DNA of 64,000 nt from Marinobacter segnicrescens (lineage in GTDB: Bacteria > Pseudomonadota > Gammaproteobacteria > Pseudomonadales > Oleiphilaceae). Of this stretch, positions 27,287-37,223 are shown in pieces. The notes beneath the pieces are model-generated. The model was not told the origin of the DNA, did not search any database, and was given only the letters and a program-made list of their open reading frames with translations. Both the position numbers and the translations under genes were made by a program. Positions within the stretch are counted from its first letter, which is position 1. Each line of letters opens with the position of its first letter. The DNA is taken from positions 1 to 64,000 of the forward strand of contig NZ_FOHZ01000002.1 in assembly GCF_900111555.1 (NCBI RefSeq), given 5' to 3'.

Positions 27287-28449
27287 GGCTGACCGATGAC
27301 CACACCGGTGAAGGTCTGATTCAGGTGTACACCATCAAACTGCTCACCGTAGGTGCTGAAACCCAATACCCTGTGCTGCTCAAGGAAGTCGGATATCCGG
27401 GCCACCTCACCGGCCTGTTCTGCCTCGAGTCGACGCAGGAAACAGTCGCAGCCGATGGTCACCATGGGCTTGCCTACCGTCGCCTCGGCCTCTTCCAGTC
27501 GCTGACGCAGGTCGTCCCGCAGCGAGCCCGGCGTCATGGGCGTGAGCACGATGCCGGTTTCCACCGCACAATAGAAGGTGAGGCTCTGGTCTTCGTTAAC
27601 CCGTTGCACCGAGCGTGCGAAGTAATGTTCGCCGATGCGAACTGCCATGGGTTTGAGGGCGAATACCTCCCGGCACAGCTGGTCCGGTGACACACCCACG
27701 GCCCGGGCATAGGCGACCGCCGCAGGCTCGGCGTTCAGCTCATGCACGGTGCGGGTCTGGCAGTTCGCCGCCGTCACCACCAGCTTGCGATCCGTCGGGG
27801 CAAGGTGATGAGTGGTGAACACCTGGAAGCTGAGCGGGGTATTCACCAGCAGCACGGTAGCGGCCGAGGTATGGAAGCGACCGTCATGGAACACGTGGGT
27901 ATTGGCGAGGCGCTCATCGTCGCCGGCGGAACCACCGAACTGGGGGATTGCCCCAAGTGCCGCGTTAAGGGACGAGAGTACCAGCTCCTCCCGGCTGGAA
28001 AGGCCATCCAGCAAGGTCACCGCAAAGGTGTTATCCCGCACCGGCGCCAGGTCTGACTGCCGGCAACGATGGAGCAGGTCATCCACAAGGTGCTGGGCAC
28101 GGGGCAGGTCAAAGTCTTCCAGCCCTTCAATCAGCGCGGCCTGCACCGAGAACCAGCGACGGTCAAACCCGATCGCCGCGATGGATCCCCGCTCGTATCC
28201 CCGGGGCGTGATCTCACCGGCGGACGTGCAGCCAGACAGGGTAATACCCTGAAATCCATCGGCCATGGCTTCGGCCAGTCGGTTCAGGTCATATTCTGCG
28301 GAACAGAAAAAGAGGACAGCCCCCAGCGTGGGCGACTGCAGGGCCTGTTTCAGCTCGGCAACGGCGATCACCGGGTCACGTGCAGAGGTACTGGCGGTGA
28401 CCACGGGCGCACCGTCGGTGCGGGGCCTGGCGAAAGCGGTGGCATGCAT
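27283..28449 (-). CDS. nosP: FIST-domain sensor protein, NosP-like
   Basis: A 388-residue soluble protein with FIST N (about residues 25-215, including LGAVLFFCSAEYDLNRLAEA and ITLSGCTSAGEITPRGY) and FIST C (about 220-375, ending FSTYGEQFDGVHLNQTFTGV). FIST proteins co-encoded with NahK-type kinases include NosP, a haem protein that senses nitric oxide. In Pseudomonas aeruginosa nosP and nahK also sit near the erbR/exa genes, as here. Haem binding cannot be confirmed by eye, since the ligand residue is not unambiguous. It overlaps the kinase gene by four bases. Confidence 0.8.
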   Translation of the reverse strand: MHATAFARPRTDGAPVVTASTSARDPVIAVAELKQALQSPTLGAVLFFCSAEYDLNRLAEAMADGFQGITLSGCTSAGEITPRGYERGSIAAIGFDRRWFSVQAALIEGLEDFDLPRAQHLVDDLLHRCRQSDLAPVRDNTFAVTLLDGLSSREELVLSSLNAALGAIPQFGGSAGDDERLANTHVFHDGRFHTSAATVLLVNTPLSFQVFTTHHLAPTDRKLVVTAANCQTRTVHELNAEPAAVAYARAVGVSPDQLCREVFALKPMAVRIGEHYFARSVQRVNEDQSLTFYCAVETGIVLTPMTPGSLRDDLRQRLEEAEATVGKPMVTIGCDCFLRRLEAEQAGEVARISDFLEQHRVLGFSTYGEQFDGVHLNQTFTGVVIGQP

Positions 28450-28485
28450 GGAAATGCCTGTTTTGTTCTTATGGGTATCTTCGAA

Positions 28486-29961
28486 TTACAGCAGAGCATC
28501 CCCCAGCTCGTCCAGTTCCCTGACGCACCGGGTCAGGAAGCGGTCCGGATCGGGCACGATGGCTTCATCGGCCACCACACCAAACTGCACGTTACCGGCG
28601 TAGCTGACGATGCTCACCCCCAGGCCGATGTCACCGGCCTGGGGCACCCAGAACATCTGTTCGGTGATCTGGTGGCCGGCCAGGTAACGGGGCTCACGGG
28701 TACCGGGCACGTTGGAAACAACGGCGCTGGCCTTACGAAAGAACAGGTCGGAAATGGGCTGACGCAACGATGCTGGCAGCAACGATGCCAAGCCACTGAC
28801 GCCCCAGGCCATCAGCGGTTGCCAGCTGCGCTTGAGGCGACGGGTTTCATGCTTGATCCGCCAGAGGCGCTCCAGGGCGAAGCCGCCGTCTACTGGCATG
28901 GGCACGAAGATGGTGCCAAAGAAATTACCGGGCATGTGCCTGACCGGGCGCAGCGCCTCAGGCAACGCCCGGCGTATATCCACCGGCACCGCCGCGTGCA
29001 CTACCGACTGATTAAGGGCACTGCCGGAAACACCCATGGCATCACGCATGGCAGCGGCCACGCAGCTGAGCAGCACATCATTGATGCTACAGCCGGAACG
29101 CCGGGCCAGGCTCAGGAAACTGCGCAATGGTACCGGGCCCGACCAGCGGCAATGGCGGCGCCCGAGCAGGGAACGTTTGAGATTCGAGGGTGTATCTTCC
29201 GGTTCAGTGACCATGCCGGTCATCTCGTTGATGGCCCGCAGGCTGGTCATCAGCCCCTGCTCCAGGGTACCTGGCTGGTGCTCCGGAATGTCATCCGTCG
29301 GCGTTACGCCCCCGACCGGTTCATCCACTTTCGAGCCAGTTCCGGAACGCGCCTGCCCCGGCGGCACGCTTCCCTCCTGTGATCGCCCTCCCTGCAAACC
29401 AGCAGCAAAGGCCTCCCGGCAGGCCTGCATGACTTCGGGCCAGCGACGGGCGGTGGAGCCCTCACGGTTACCATAACTTTGCGGGTACTCTTCCGGTGAG
29501 CGGGTACAAATGCTGTCGAATACGTCCAGTAGCGACATACCGTCGCCATAACAATGATGAATGCGGAACAGCAGTGCCGCTCCGCCTTCGGCGTTGGGCA
29601 CCAGCCAGAAGCCCCAGCGCGGGCGATCCCGGCCAAGGGGCTGGTTGAGCCGGGCAGACACCCACTCCTGCAGGCGCGCCTTTCCCATGGGCTCAGGCAC
29701 ATGGAACAGGTGGTTGGCCAGGTCAAAGCGGCGGTCCCTTTCCCAGCACCAGCCGCAACGGTGCTGAACCGGGCGCATGCGGAAACGTTCCCAGGGTAGC
29801 CAGTAGCGCTGCAAAAAGGCCCGGAGCCCAGACTGGGTCAGGCCGGGCACCCGCATCAACACGGTTATGGTCAACGGATTCTGGGGACTCTCGAGGTTCA
29901 GCCATGCCGCGTCCATCGGCAGCAATCGCAGCGGTTCCCTGTCGTTGGCAGCGTCACTCAA
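28486..29961 (-). CDS. Wax ester synthase / diacylglycerol acyltransferase (WS/DGAT)
   Basis: A protein of about 491 residues of the bacterial WS/DGAT family, which esterifies acyl-CoA with fatty alcohols or diacylglycerol to make storage lipid. The N-terminal motif is seen as LLPMDAAWLNLESPQNPL. The catalytic HHxxxDG is HHCYGDG at about 135-141, with Tyr-Gly instead of the more usual small residues. The C-terminal block VSNVPGTREPRYLAGHQI is also conserved. The frame extends to 30147, but that part has no family similarity; a TTG at 29961 after AGGG is the most likely start, with ATG at 29916 as alternative. Marinobacter strains often carry several WS/DGAT genes. Confidence 0.88.
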   Translation of the reverse strand: MSDAANDREPLRLLPMDAAWLNLESPQNPLTITVLMRVPGLTQSGLRAFLQRYWLPWERFRMRPVQHRCGWCWERDRRFDLANHLFHVPEPMGKARLQEWVSARLNQPLGRDRPRWGFWLVPNAEGGAALLFRIHHCYGDGMSLLDVFDSICTRSPEEYPQSYGNREGSTARRWPEVMQACREAFAAGLQGGRSQEGSVPPGQARSGTGSKVDEPVGGVTPTDDIPEHQPGTLEQGLMTSLRAINEMTGMVTEPEDTPSNLKRSLLGRRHCRWSGPVPLRSFLSLARRSGCSINDVLLSCVAAAMRDAMGVSGSALNQSVVHAAVPVDIRRALPEALRPVRHMPGNFFGTIFVPMPVDGGFALERLWRIKHETRRLKRSWQPLMAWGVSGLASLLPASLRQPISDLFFRKASAVVSNVPGTREPRYLAGHQITEQMFWVPQAGDIGLGVSIVSYAGNVQFGVVADEAIVPDPDRFLTRCVRELDELGDALL

Positions 29962-30216
29962 AGTGTTCGGCCCTGGCGGTCTGGATCGGTGTGATGGAGA
30001 TCTGACATTTCGGCATCTGGCATTGTGACAGAGGCAGGAAATCTGCTCCACTCTCCAAGCGAAGCGCCTCAGTGACCATACCGACAGGTTGGAGGCCGGG
30101 AAAGACAGGCTTTCCCCGTTCCGGACATTAACAAGGCGCACGGGCATTGCACACGGACCGCCATCCGGTCGTATACTCGGTCAAGGGGCGCTTTCCATGC
30201 CCCGGAGGTAACTACC

Positions 30217-31152
30217 ATGAAGGCAAGCCATGTTCGTAAGCTGATCAAGCCCATCGAAATCGCCTACTCCGAGATGTTCTCGGGGAAGGTCTACCTGATC
30301 GGCAAGGGTGCTGTTTCTGTGCGCAATCACAGCGGCGAGACCACCCATACGGTGATCGGCGTGCATGGCTACCTGGAGAACCACTGCTATTTCACCCAGG
30401 CCTACGACGCCCCGACCACCGAACTGATCCTGCTGACCTGCAGCAATTACCACATCCCCGTCAACGGGGTGACGCCGGAAGAAGCACCCTGGCCCTGCGC
30501 AATCGACGAACTGGAAGGCACCATTGCCTATGATGCCGAGCTGCTCATCCTGGCCCTGGAAAACCTGCCGACGTCACAGCATGTTCGGGTTCACGGCCAC
30601 TCCCGGGGCGGCGCCGTTGTGCTGGAAGCAGCCAGCCGGCGGCCCGAGCTGTTCAGGAACGTGGAATTGCTGCTGGAGGCACCGGCGCTGCCCCAGGGCC
30701 GGCCCCATGCAATGGTCACCATGATGCTGGAACCGGTGAGCCACGGCATGTGGCCCTGGCTGATCCGGCTGATCAACAGCGCGCCGTCGTCGGTCTACGG
30801 CCAGACCTTCTTCGGGCGCATGACCCCCCGCAAGAAAACCCTGCTGGGCAAGCTGTTCTCCGCCACCCGTGACCAGCTCACCATCGTCCGCAACCTGGAG
30901 GATGTCATGGCCTGGATGGAACAGACCTCCACGGACATCTACCGCCACGTGAGCCATGGCTGCTTCCTGATCCCGGGAACCGACCGCATCCTCGACAAAG
31001 GCGCCATGCTGGCAAGCGCCCGGGCCTGCGAGACCATGACCATCCTGGAGACGTCGTCCCCGAGTCACTTCATTACCCTGGATGACCGCTCACTGATTCC
31101 GGCCCCGGGTGACCCGGTTTGCAGCGGCACCACCAGCCTCTCCGCTAACTGA
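30217..31152 (+). CDS. Alpha/beta hydrolase
   Basis: A 311-residue serine hydrolase fold protein. The oxyanion-hole strand IGVHGYLENHCYF and the nucleophile elbow GHSRGG (S129) are clear, with a late His in SPSHFITLDD as the probable catalytic His. No signal peptide is apparent. It is divergent from the WS/DGAT gene across 255 bases, which suggests a lipid ester or lysophospholipid substrate, but this is inference only. The ribosome site GGAGGT precedes the ATG. Confidence 0.8.
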   Translation: MKASHVRKLIKPIEIAYSEMFSGKVYLIGKGAVSVRNHSGETTHTVIGVHGYLENHCYFTQAYDAPTTELILLTCSNYHIPVNGVTPEEAPWPCAIDELEGTIAYDAELLILALENLPTSQHVRVHGHSRGGAVVLEAASRRPELFRNVELLLEAPALPQGRPHAMVTMMLEPVSHGMWPWLIRLINSAPSSVYGQTFFGRMTPRKKTLLGKLFSATRDQLTIVRNLEDVMAWMEQTSTDIYRHVSHGCFLIPGTDRILDKGAMLASARACETMTILETSSPSHFITLDDRSLIPAPGDPVCSGTTSLSAN

Positions 31153-31153
31153 C

Positions 31154-31429
31154 TCAACCGATAATGGTATCCAGCTGGTTATGGATTTCCTCCTCGATAC
31201 GCCCCTTGAACGGTCGCAGCATCATGCCAAGCTCCAGGTGTACATGCAGCTCGCTGGGTGAGATATCCAGGTGTCCCTTGACGCCGGAGCGGCGAAAGCG
31301 CATCAGGTCTCCGTCCCATTCGTAGTCTACGTCGAACTTGCGGGACAGGTCCTGGGCCAGGGTTTCTGCCGCTTCGCGGGCATGGGCCTGGTCCAGGGAA
31401 TGGGCACGGCGAACATCAATGGATGACAT
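31154..31429 (-). CDS. Polyhydroxyalkanoic acid system family protein
   Basis: A 91-residue protein resembling the PHA granule-region family (PF09650), with SIDVRRAHSLDQAHAREAAE and the later MRFRRSGVKGHLDISPSELH. Such proteins are found near polyhydroxyalkanoate genes or upstream of ubiE, as here, in Pseudomonas and relatives. Function is not established. It is convergent with the hydrolase gene and divergent from ubiE. Confidence 0.8.
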   Translation of the reverse strand: MSSIDVRRAHSLDQAHAREAAETLAQDLSRKFDVDYEWDGDLMRFRRSGVKGHLDISPSELHVHLELGMMLRPFKGRIEEEIHNQLDTIIG

Positions 31430-31633
31430 GGCAGGAAAACCTCCGGAAGTTGATTTGGCCCAAGTTTATGGCCCCCGGCGGCTGCAGGCCAGTACCGGTT
31501 CGCCCATTGGCGGCCAAAAAACTTTAGACTTGCCCAGAGGTTCCCTAGAATAGGGGCCCGTAAGACTCCCTCCCGGCCGCAGGCAGCGGCGTGGGAGCAG
31601 GCTACCAACGGCCCGATTTCACAGGATGCCCCC

Positions 31634-32434
31634 ATGAGCGAACAGCAGTCAGCCCCCGCCCAGGACAATCCCACCCGGGATAACGGCGCGCAGGACGAGA
31701 CCACCCATTTCGGTTTCCGACAGGTGCCGAAGAGCCAGAAGGCCAGCCAGGTGGCTGATGTGTTCCACTCGGTCGCGGGCAAGTACGACCTGATGAACGA
31801 CCTGATGTCCATGGGCATCCACCGGCTGTGGAAGCGATTTACCATTGAGCTCAGCGGTGTTCGGCCCGGCCAGCAGGTGCTGGATATCGCCGGAGGTACC
31901 GGCGACCTGACCATGAAGTTCTCCGACCTGGTGGGTCCCTCCGGCAGGGTGGTGCTGGCAGACATCAACGCGTCCATGCTCCAGGTCGGCCGGGACCGGC
32001 TCACCGACCGCGGCTACGCCGCCAATATCGAGTACGTCCAGGCGGACGCTGAACACCTGCCCTTCCCGGACAACACCTTCAACGTAGTGAGCATCGCCTT
32101 CGGCCTGCGCAATGTCACCGACAAGGACCAGGCGCTGCGGGACATGGCCCGGGTACTCAAACCCGGCGGCAAGGTGATGGTACTGGAGTTCTCCAAACCG
32201 ACCAACCCACTGCTCAGCAAGGCCTATGACACCTATTCCTTCAGTGCCCTGCCGCTGATGGGCCAGCTGTTTGCCGGCGATTCCGAGAGCTACCGTTACC
32301 TTGCGGAGTCCATCCGCATGCACCCGGACCAGGAGACCCTCAAGGGCATGATGGAAGATGCCGGGCTGGTCAATTGCCGCTACTACAACATGACCGGCGG
32401 CATCGTGGCACTGCACGTGGGAACCAAGCCCTGA
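31634..32434 (+). CDS. ubiE: Ubiquinone/menaquinone biosynthesis C-methyltransferase UbiE
   Basis: A 266-residue SAM-dependent methyltransferase acting on 2-polyprenyl-6-methoxy-benzoquinol. UbiE landmarks are [19 protein letters not shown], the SAM motif [19 protein letters not shown] and [20 protein letters not shown]. It starts the ubiE-ubiJ-ubiB run; its stop TGA overlaps the start of ubiJ (TGATG). The N-terminus is about 15 residues longer than in E. coli, normal for this clade. Confidence 0.96.
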   Translation: MSEQQSAPAQDNPTRDNGAQDETTHFGFRQVPKSQKASQVADVFHSVAGKYDLMNDLMSMGIHRLWKRFTIELSGVRPGQQVLDIAGGTGDLTMKFSDLVGPSGRVVLADINASMLQVGRDRLTDRGYAANIEYVQADAEHLPFPDNTFNVVSIAFGLRNVTDKDQALRDMARVLKPGGKVMVLEFSKPTNPLLSKAYDTYSFSALPLMGQLFAGDSESYRYLAESIRMHPDQETLKGMMEDAGLVNCRYYNMTGGIVALHVGTKP

Positions 32435-33087
32435 TGTCACGGATTCCCACCCTGCACGCGGCCATCACCGGCACGCTGGAACTGGCCCTGAACCGGGCCC
32501 TGGAGCTGGATCCGGCGGGCCGCCGCGACCTGCTCCGGGCGCTGGCCGGACCGGTCTGTTTCCAGGTCAGTGAACCGGTGAACATGGCCCTCTGCCTGCA
32601 GGGTACCAGCCGTGGCGTCACGGTCTCAGGCCTTCTGCCGGATGATCCGGCGCTGGTCATTGCTGGCCGACCGCTGGCGCTCGCCGCCCTCGCACTGGGT
32701 GATGACGAAGCCATCCATGATGGCCGGCTGACGGTGGAGGGCGATACCGGGCTTGCCCAGCAATTCCAGCAAGCACTTGCGAACCTGGACCCGGACTGGG
32801 AGGCCGCGCTGGCCGGTTACACCGGCGACATCCCGGCACACTTTATTGGCCAGCGGATTCGCAGCGGCGTTCGCTGGAGCCGGCAGGCCATGGGTTCGAT
32901 CAGCGCCAGCGTGGAGGAATACATCCACGAGGAAACCGGCGCCCTGCCGGGCCGGCGGGAACTGGAGCCCACCTTCGAGGCCATCGACCAGCTGAGCCTG
33001 GCCACCGAGCGCCTGGAAGCCCGCATTCAGCGCCTAGAAGGGACCCGCCACCCCAACCCTGATCCATCCGGAACGGAGACACCGTGA
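32434..33087 (+). CDS. ubiJ: Ubiquinone biosynthesis accessory factor UbiJ (SCP2 domain)
   Basis: A 217-residue protein with an N-terminal SCP2 lipid-binding domain ([20 protein letters not shown]) and a C-terminal helical tail ([15 protein letters not shown]). UbiJ holds ubiquinone intermediates within the soluble Ubi complex. Its ATG shares the TGATG with the ubiE stop, and its own stop overlaps the ubiB start by four bases, so the three are translationally coupled. The diagnostic is gene order as much as sequence, since UbiJ is poorly conserved. Confidence 0.9.
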   Translation: MSRIPTLHAAITGTLELALNRALELDPAGRRDLLRALAGPVCFQVSEPVNMALCLQGTSRGVTVSGLLPDDPALVIAGRPLALAALALGDDEAIHDGRLTVEGDTGLAQQFQQALANLDPDWEAALAGYTGDIPAHFIGQRIRSGVRWSRQAMGSISASVEEYIHEETGALPGRRELEPTFEAIDQLSLATERLEARIQRLEGTRHPNPDPSGTETP

Positions 33088-34730
33088 CCCGACTGCAACG
33101 CCTGTTCCGCATCGCCTGGGTTTTCTGCAAGTACCGGCTGGACACCTTCCTGCCCATCGCCGAACTGCCCGGCCCACTGAAACTGTTCTTCCTGTTTGCG
33201 CCCTGGCACCTCTTTCCGAAGGGCCGCCACAACCGGGGCGACCGCCTGCGGCTGGCGCTGGAAGAACTGGGACCGGTGTTCGTCAAGTTTGGCCAGATTC
33301 TTTCCACCCGCCGAGACCTGCTGCCGGACGACATGGCGGAATCACTGAGGCGACTGCAGGACAACGTACCGCCCTTTTCCAGCGACACCGCCCGCGCCAT
33401 CATCGAGGACTCGCTGGGCCAACCGGTGGATGTACTGTTCGCCGAGTTTTCCCGCGACCCCATGGCCTCGGCCTCGGTCGCCCAGGTCCACGCTGCCACC
33501 ATGCCCGACGGCCGTCGGGTAGTGGTCAAGGTGATCCGTCCCGGTATCGAACGGGTGATCCACCAGGACCTGGCCCTGATGTTCATGATGGCCCGGCTGC
33601 TTGAGAAGTACTGGTCCGAAGGACGTCGCCTGCACCCGGTGGATGTGGTTGAGGATTACAGGACCACCATCTACGACGAGCTGGACCTGCAGCGGGAGGC
33701 CGCCAACGCCAGTCAGCTGCGCCGCAACTTCGAGGGTTCGCCGCTGATCTACATTCCCACCATCGACTGGGACCACACCACCAAGCGGGTCCTGGTGATG
33801 GAACGCATCAGCGGCATTCCCATTGCCGACGTGGAAGCCCTGCGTGCCGCCGGGGTAGACATGAAAGTACTGGCTGAAAAAGGTGTGGAGATCTTTTTCA
33901 CCCAGGTATTCAGGGACAGTTTCTTCCACGCGGATATGCACCCGGGCAACATCTTCGTAGACGCCAGCAATCCCGCCGACCCCCGTTATATCGCCATCGA
34001 CTTCGGTATTGTCGGCACCCTGGCGCCGGATGACCTCAGTTACCTGGCCCGCAACCTGCTTGCCTTCTTCCGCCGGGACTACCGCCAGGTGGCAGAGCTG
34101 CACATCCAGTCCGGCTGGGTGCCCCCGGAAACCCGGGTCAACGAGTTCGAAGCGGCCATCCGCACCGTGTGCGAGCCCATTTTCGAGCGACCATTGAAGG
34201 ACATTTCCTTCGGCCACTTCCTGCTGCGCTTGTTCCAGACTGCCCGGCGCTTCAATATGGAGGTTCAGCCACAGCTGGTACTGTTGCAGAAGACCCTGCT
34301 GAACGTGGAGGGCCTGGGGCGCCAGCTCTACCCGGAACTGGACCTGTGGAGTACCGCGCAGCCCTTCCTCGAGAACTGGATGCGCAAGCGTATTGGCCCT
34401 ACCGGCCTGTTCCAGACCCTGCAGTCACGGCTGCCTTCCTGGCTGGAACAGTCACCGGAGATGCCGCAACTGGTGCATGACACGCTGGTACAGCTGCGAA
34501 ACGCGGGTAGCGGCCAGCCCATCCGCCAGGAAATCCGCGCCGCCGAGAAGGCCCGGGCACGGCGCAATGACCGACGCTGGCGACGGCTGATGGCCGCTGC
34601 CGTGCTGGTGGCCGGTGCCTGGCTGGGCGCCACCGGGCAACTGGAGCCAATGGCACAGGACATGCCCTGGTATGGCTGGGTCATGGTGGCAGGCGCAACC
34701 TGGCTGGTCGCCAGGGGTGGCCGCCGCTGA
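33084..34730 (+). CDS. ubiB: UbiB, atypical protein kinase-like ubiquinone factor
   Basis: A 548-residue ABC1/ADCK-family protein needed for ubiquinone synthesis, probably as an ATPase. The family's KxGQ motif is seen in [16 protein letters not shown], followed by [20 protein letters not shown] (the A-rich loop), the [12 protein letters not shown] catalytic loop and IDFGIVGTL. Two C-terminal membrane segments anchor it to the inner membrane. The GTG start overlaps the end of ubiJ by four bases. Full length. Confidence 0.96.
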   Translation: MTRLQRLFRIAWVFCKYRLDTFLPIAELPGPLKLFFLFAPWHLFPKGRHNRGDRLRLALEELGPVFVKFGQILSTRRDLLPDDMAESLRRLQDNVPPFSSDTARAIIEDSLGQPVDVLFAEFSRDPMASASVAQVHAATMPDGRRVVVKVIRPGIERVIHQDLALMFMMARLLEKYWSEGRRLHPVDVVEDYRTTIYDELDLQREAANASQLRRNFEGSPLIYIPTIDWDHTTKRVLVMERISGIPIADVEALRAAGVDMKVLAEKGVEIFFTQVFRDSFFHADMHPGNIFVDASNPADPRYIAIDFGIVGTLAPDDLSYLARNLLAFFRRDYRQVAELHIQSGWVPPETRVNEFEAAIRTVCEPIFERPLKDISFGHFLLRLFQTARRFNMEVQPQLVLLQKTLLNVEGLGRQLYPELDLWSTAQPFLENWMRKRIGPTGLFQTLQSRLPSWLEQSPEMPQLVHDTLVQLRNAGSGQPIRQEIRAAEKARARRNDRRWRRLMAAAVLVAGAWLGATGQLEPMAQDMPWYGWVMVAGATWLVARGGRR

Positions 34731-34768
34731 AGGCAGCCGTTACCGGCAAACTTACTTTTACAGACGTC

Positions 34769-35206
34769 ATGAAAATGCAAGATTCAACCAATAGCGTAAC
34801 GGCCACCGACTGGCTTGATACCATCCGCTGGAACGACGACGGCCTGGTGCCGGCGATTGCCCAGGATGCGGACACCGGCGATATCCTGATGATGGCCTGG
34901 ATGAACCGGGAGTCACTGGAACTTACCGCCCGGGAACAACAGGCCATCTACTGGTCCCGCTCGCGGGGCAAGCTCTGGCGCAAGGGCGAGAGCTCCGGCC
35001 ATGAACAGCGGGTGCGGGAGATCCGCCTGGATTGCGACGAGGACGTGATCCTGCTGAAAGTGGAACAACGCGGCGGCATTGCCTGTCATACCGGTCGCCG
35101 CAGCTGCTTCTACCGGGTGCTGGAAGACGGCCAGTGGGTCGCCACCGACCCGGTTCTAAAGGATCCGGACAGTATTTACGGAACAGGAGGCCACAGCCAT
35201 GAATGA
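34769..35206 (+). CDS. hisI: Phosphoribosyl-AMP cyclohydrolase
   Basis: A 145-residue enzyme of histidine synthesis opening the purine ring of phosphoribosyl-AMP. The conserved [18 protein letters not shown] and the metal-binding [14 protein letters not shown] are present, with zinc cysteines in [13 protein letters not shown]. It overlaps hisE by eight bases. In this organism hisI and hisE are separate genes, unlike the fused form of E. coli. The pair lies in the ubi-tat run, as in pseudomonads. Confidence 0.95.
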   Translation: MKMQDSTNSVTATDWLDTIRWNDDGLVPAIAQDADTGDILMMAWMNRESLELTAREQQAIYWSRSRGKLWRKGESSGHEQRVREIRLDCDEDVILLKVEQRGGIACHTGRRSCFYRVLEDGQWVATDPVLKDPDSIYGTGGHSHE

Positions 35207-35528
35207 CGTACTGGAACAGCTCAGCCGGGTACTGGAAGCCCGCAAGGCTGCCGACCCGGACAGCTCCTACGTGGCCAGCCTCCACGCCAAGGGGCTCAAC
35301 AAGATCCTGGAAAAGGTGGGGGAGGAGTGCACCGAGACCCTGATCGCCGCCAAGGACGCCGAGCACTCCGGCAAGACCGACGACCTGGTCTACGAAACCA
35401 CCGATCTCTGGTTCCATACACTGGTCATGCTGTCACGGTTTGGACTTGGACCGGATGATATCCTTGCGGAATTGAGTCGGCGTTTCGATCTGTCGGGACT
35501 GGAAGAAAAAGCCAGCCGGGAAACATAA
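35199..35528 (+). CDS. hisE: Phosphoribosyl-ATP pyrophosphatase
   Basis: A 109-residue MazG-like all-alpha enzyme, the second step of histidine synthesis, removing pyrophosphate from phosphoribosyl-ATP. The helical metal-binding motif [20 protein letters not shown] and the second block [20 protein letters not shown] are clear. Its start overlaps hisI. tatA begins 89 bases downstream. Confidence 0.95.
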   Translation: MNDVLEQLSRVLEARKAADPDSSYVASLHAKGLNKILEKVGEECTETLIAAKDAEHSGKTDDLVYETTDLWFHTLVMLSRFGLGPDDILAELSRRFDLSGLEEKASRET

Positions 35529-35617
35529 AACCGGAGTACTCCTTCGGGGGTGTTCGGATACCTGCGCCATTGGCGTACAATTGAGGTCAGGCAAGTTAAC
35601 CAAAGGGGTCCTGAGAG

Positions 35618-35854
35618 ATGGGTATTAGTATCTGGCAACTTCTGATTGTTCTGGGCATTGTGATTCTGTTATTCGGAACCAAGAAGCTGCGCAACATCGG
35701 CACTGACCTTGGCGGTGCCATCCGGGGCTTCAAGAAGTCCATGAACGATGACGACGACGGCCAGAAAGACAAGACCGACTCCCTTGAAAAAGGTGAGGAG
35801 TCCAAGGCCTACAGCGCCAGCGCCGAGAAATCTGACGAAAAAACCCATAGCTGA
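35618..35854 (+). CDS. tatA: Sec-independent translocase protein TatA
   Basis: A 78-residue protein with one N-terminal membrane helix ([20 protein letters not shown]), an amphipathic helix with the FG hinge and a charged tail. TatA forms the pore for folded Tat substrates; one candidate substrate in this window is the sulfite dehydrogenase at 16643. It heads tatABC, 11 bases before tatB. Confidence 0.95.
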   Translation: MGISIWQLLIVLGIVILLFGTKKLRNIGTDLGGAIRGFKKSMNDDDDGQKDKTDSLEKGEESKAYSASAEKSDEKTHS

Positions 35855-35865
35855 GCCGTCGCTGC

Positions 35866-36447
35866 ATGTTCGATATCGGCTTTATTGAGCTGGTGATCTG
35901 CGCCATCATCGCCTTGCTGGTACTGGGGCCCGAGCGTTTGCCCGTGGCCGCCCGCACTGCAGGTCGGTGGGTTGGCAGTGCCCGCCGTATGGTGAGCCAG
36001 TTCACCACCGAACTGGACCGCCAGCTCAAGGCCGATGAACTGCGCAAGGAGCTCCGCAAGGCCGGTGATATTGGCCTGGAAGATGTGGAGAAAAGCGTGC
36101 GAAGTGCCCTGGACGAGGCAAAGGAATACGAGAACATGATTCTCTCGGACAAGGACACGAGCAAATCCCGCACTGAGCCGGCAAAGGGCAAAAAGACCGA
36201 GGGCACGGCTGCCCCGTCAGCGGACAAGTCCGCAGATTCCAGCGACGCCAGCGCCGTGAAACAGGAAGCCTCTCCCGCAGACAGCCACCAGCAGGCCCGG
36301 GACTGGCAGCCACCGGAGGCCGGTCACGACCCCCACGCCATGATCCGGAAAGACCAGTCCTCTCCTGCCTCACCTTCCCGAAGCACTGACGGCGCTGACG
36401 CCGGAAACGGGGAAACACCGAACGACAAACCGGAACGCCATTCATGA
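35866..36447 (+). CDS. tatB: Sec-independent translocase protein TatB
   Basis: A 193-residue protein with one N-terminal helix (MFDIGFIELVICAIIALLVL), the GPERLPVAARTAGRWVG hinge typical of TatB, an amphipathic helix and a long acidic, Ser/Asp-rich C-terminal tail. TatB with TatC receives twin-arginine signal peptides. Overlaps tatC by four bases. Confidence 0.95.
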   Translation: MFDIGFIELVICAIIALLVLGPERLPVAARTAGRWVGSARRMVSQFTTELDRQLKADELRKELRKAGDIGLEDVEKSVRSALDEAKEYENMILSDKDTSKSRTEPAKGKKTEGTAAPSADKSADSSDASAVKQEASPADSHQQARDWQPPEAGHDPHAMIRKDQSSPASPSRSTDGADAGNGETPNDKPERHS

Positions 36448-37223
36448 GTTCAGCCTCTCCGGGGCAGCTGCCACCTGAAGAACAGCAGGAAATGCCCCTG
36501 ATCGAACACCTGCTGGAGTTGCGTAACCGTCTGTTGAAGATGGTGCTTGCGGTGCTGGTCTGCTTTGCGGTGCTGTTTCCGTTCCGTAACGAGCTCTACC
36601 TGATCCTCGCCGGCCCGCTGATGGAGTTGTTACCGGTGGGTCAGAGCATGATTGCCACCGACATCACGGCCACCTTCTTTGCCCCCATGAAGCTGGCGTT
36701 GGTGCTGGCAGTCTTCGTGGCCATCCCGATCATTCTTTACCAGTTATGGGCCTTTATCGCACCGGGCCTGTATACCCATGAGAAAAAGCTGGCCTTTCCC
36801 ATCCTGTTCTCGTCGGTCCTGCTGTTCTATCTGGGGGCGGTGTTCGCCTATTACGTGGTATTTCCGCTGGTGTTCGGCTTCTTTACCGCCGTCGGCCCGG
36901 AAGGCATCGTGGAACTGCCGGATATCACCAGCTACCTGAACTTTGTGCTCAAGATGTTCTTCGCCTTTGGCGTCGCCTTCGAGATTCCCATTGCCACCAT
37001 CCTCATGATTCTCTCCGGTGCCACGACACCACAGGACCTCGCGGCCAAGCGGCCCTATGTGGTGGTAGGCTGCTTCGTAATCGGCATGCTGCTGACACCA
37101 CCGGACCTGATCTCCCAGACACTGCTGGCGGTACCCATGTGGCTGCTGTTCGAAATTGGCATACTCTTTGGCTACCTGGCCGTTCGTCATCGCCCGGATG
37201 ACGGCTACCCTGACGACATATGA
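36444..37223 (+). CDS. tatC: Sec-independent translocase protein TatC
   Basis: A 259-residue inner-membrane protein with six predicted membrane segments. Conserved blocks are the N-terminal MPLIEHLLELRNRLLK, the FVAIPIILYQLWAFIAPGLY region and FGVAFEIPIATILMI. TatC is the core receptor for twin-arginine signals. The start overlaps tatB (ATGA) and the end overlaps rsmE by four bases. Confidence 0.96.
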   Translation: MSSASPGQLPPEEQQEMPLIEHLLELRNRLLKMVLAVLVCFAVLFPFRNELYLILAGPLMELLPVGQSMIATDITATFFAPMKLALVLAVFVAIPIILYQLWAFIAPGLYTHEKKLAFPILFSSVLLFYLGAVFAYYVVFPLVFGFFTAVGPEGIVELPDITSYLNFVLKMFFAFGVAFEIPIATILMILSGATTPQDLAAKRPYVVVGCFVIGMLLTPPDLISQTLLAVPMWLLFEIGILFGYLAVRHRPDDGYPDDI

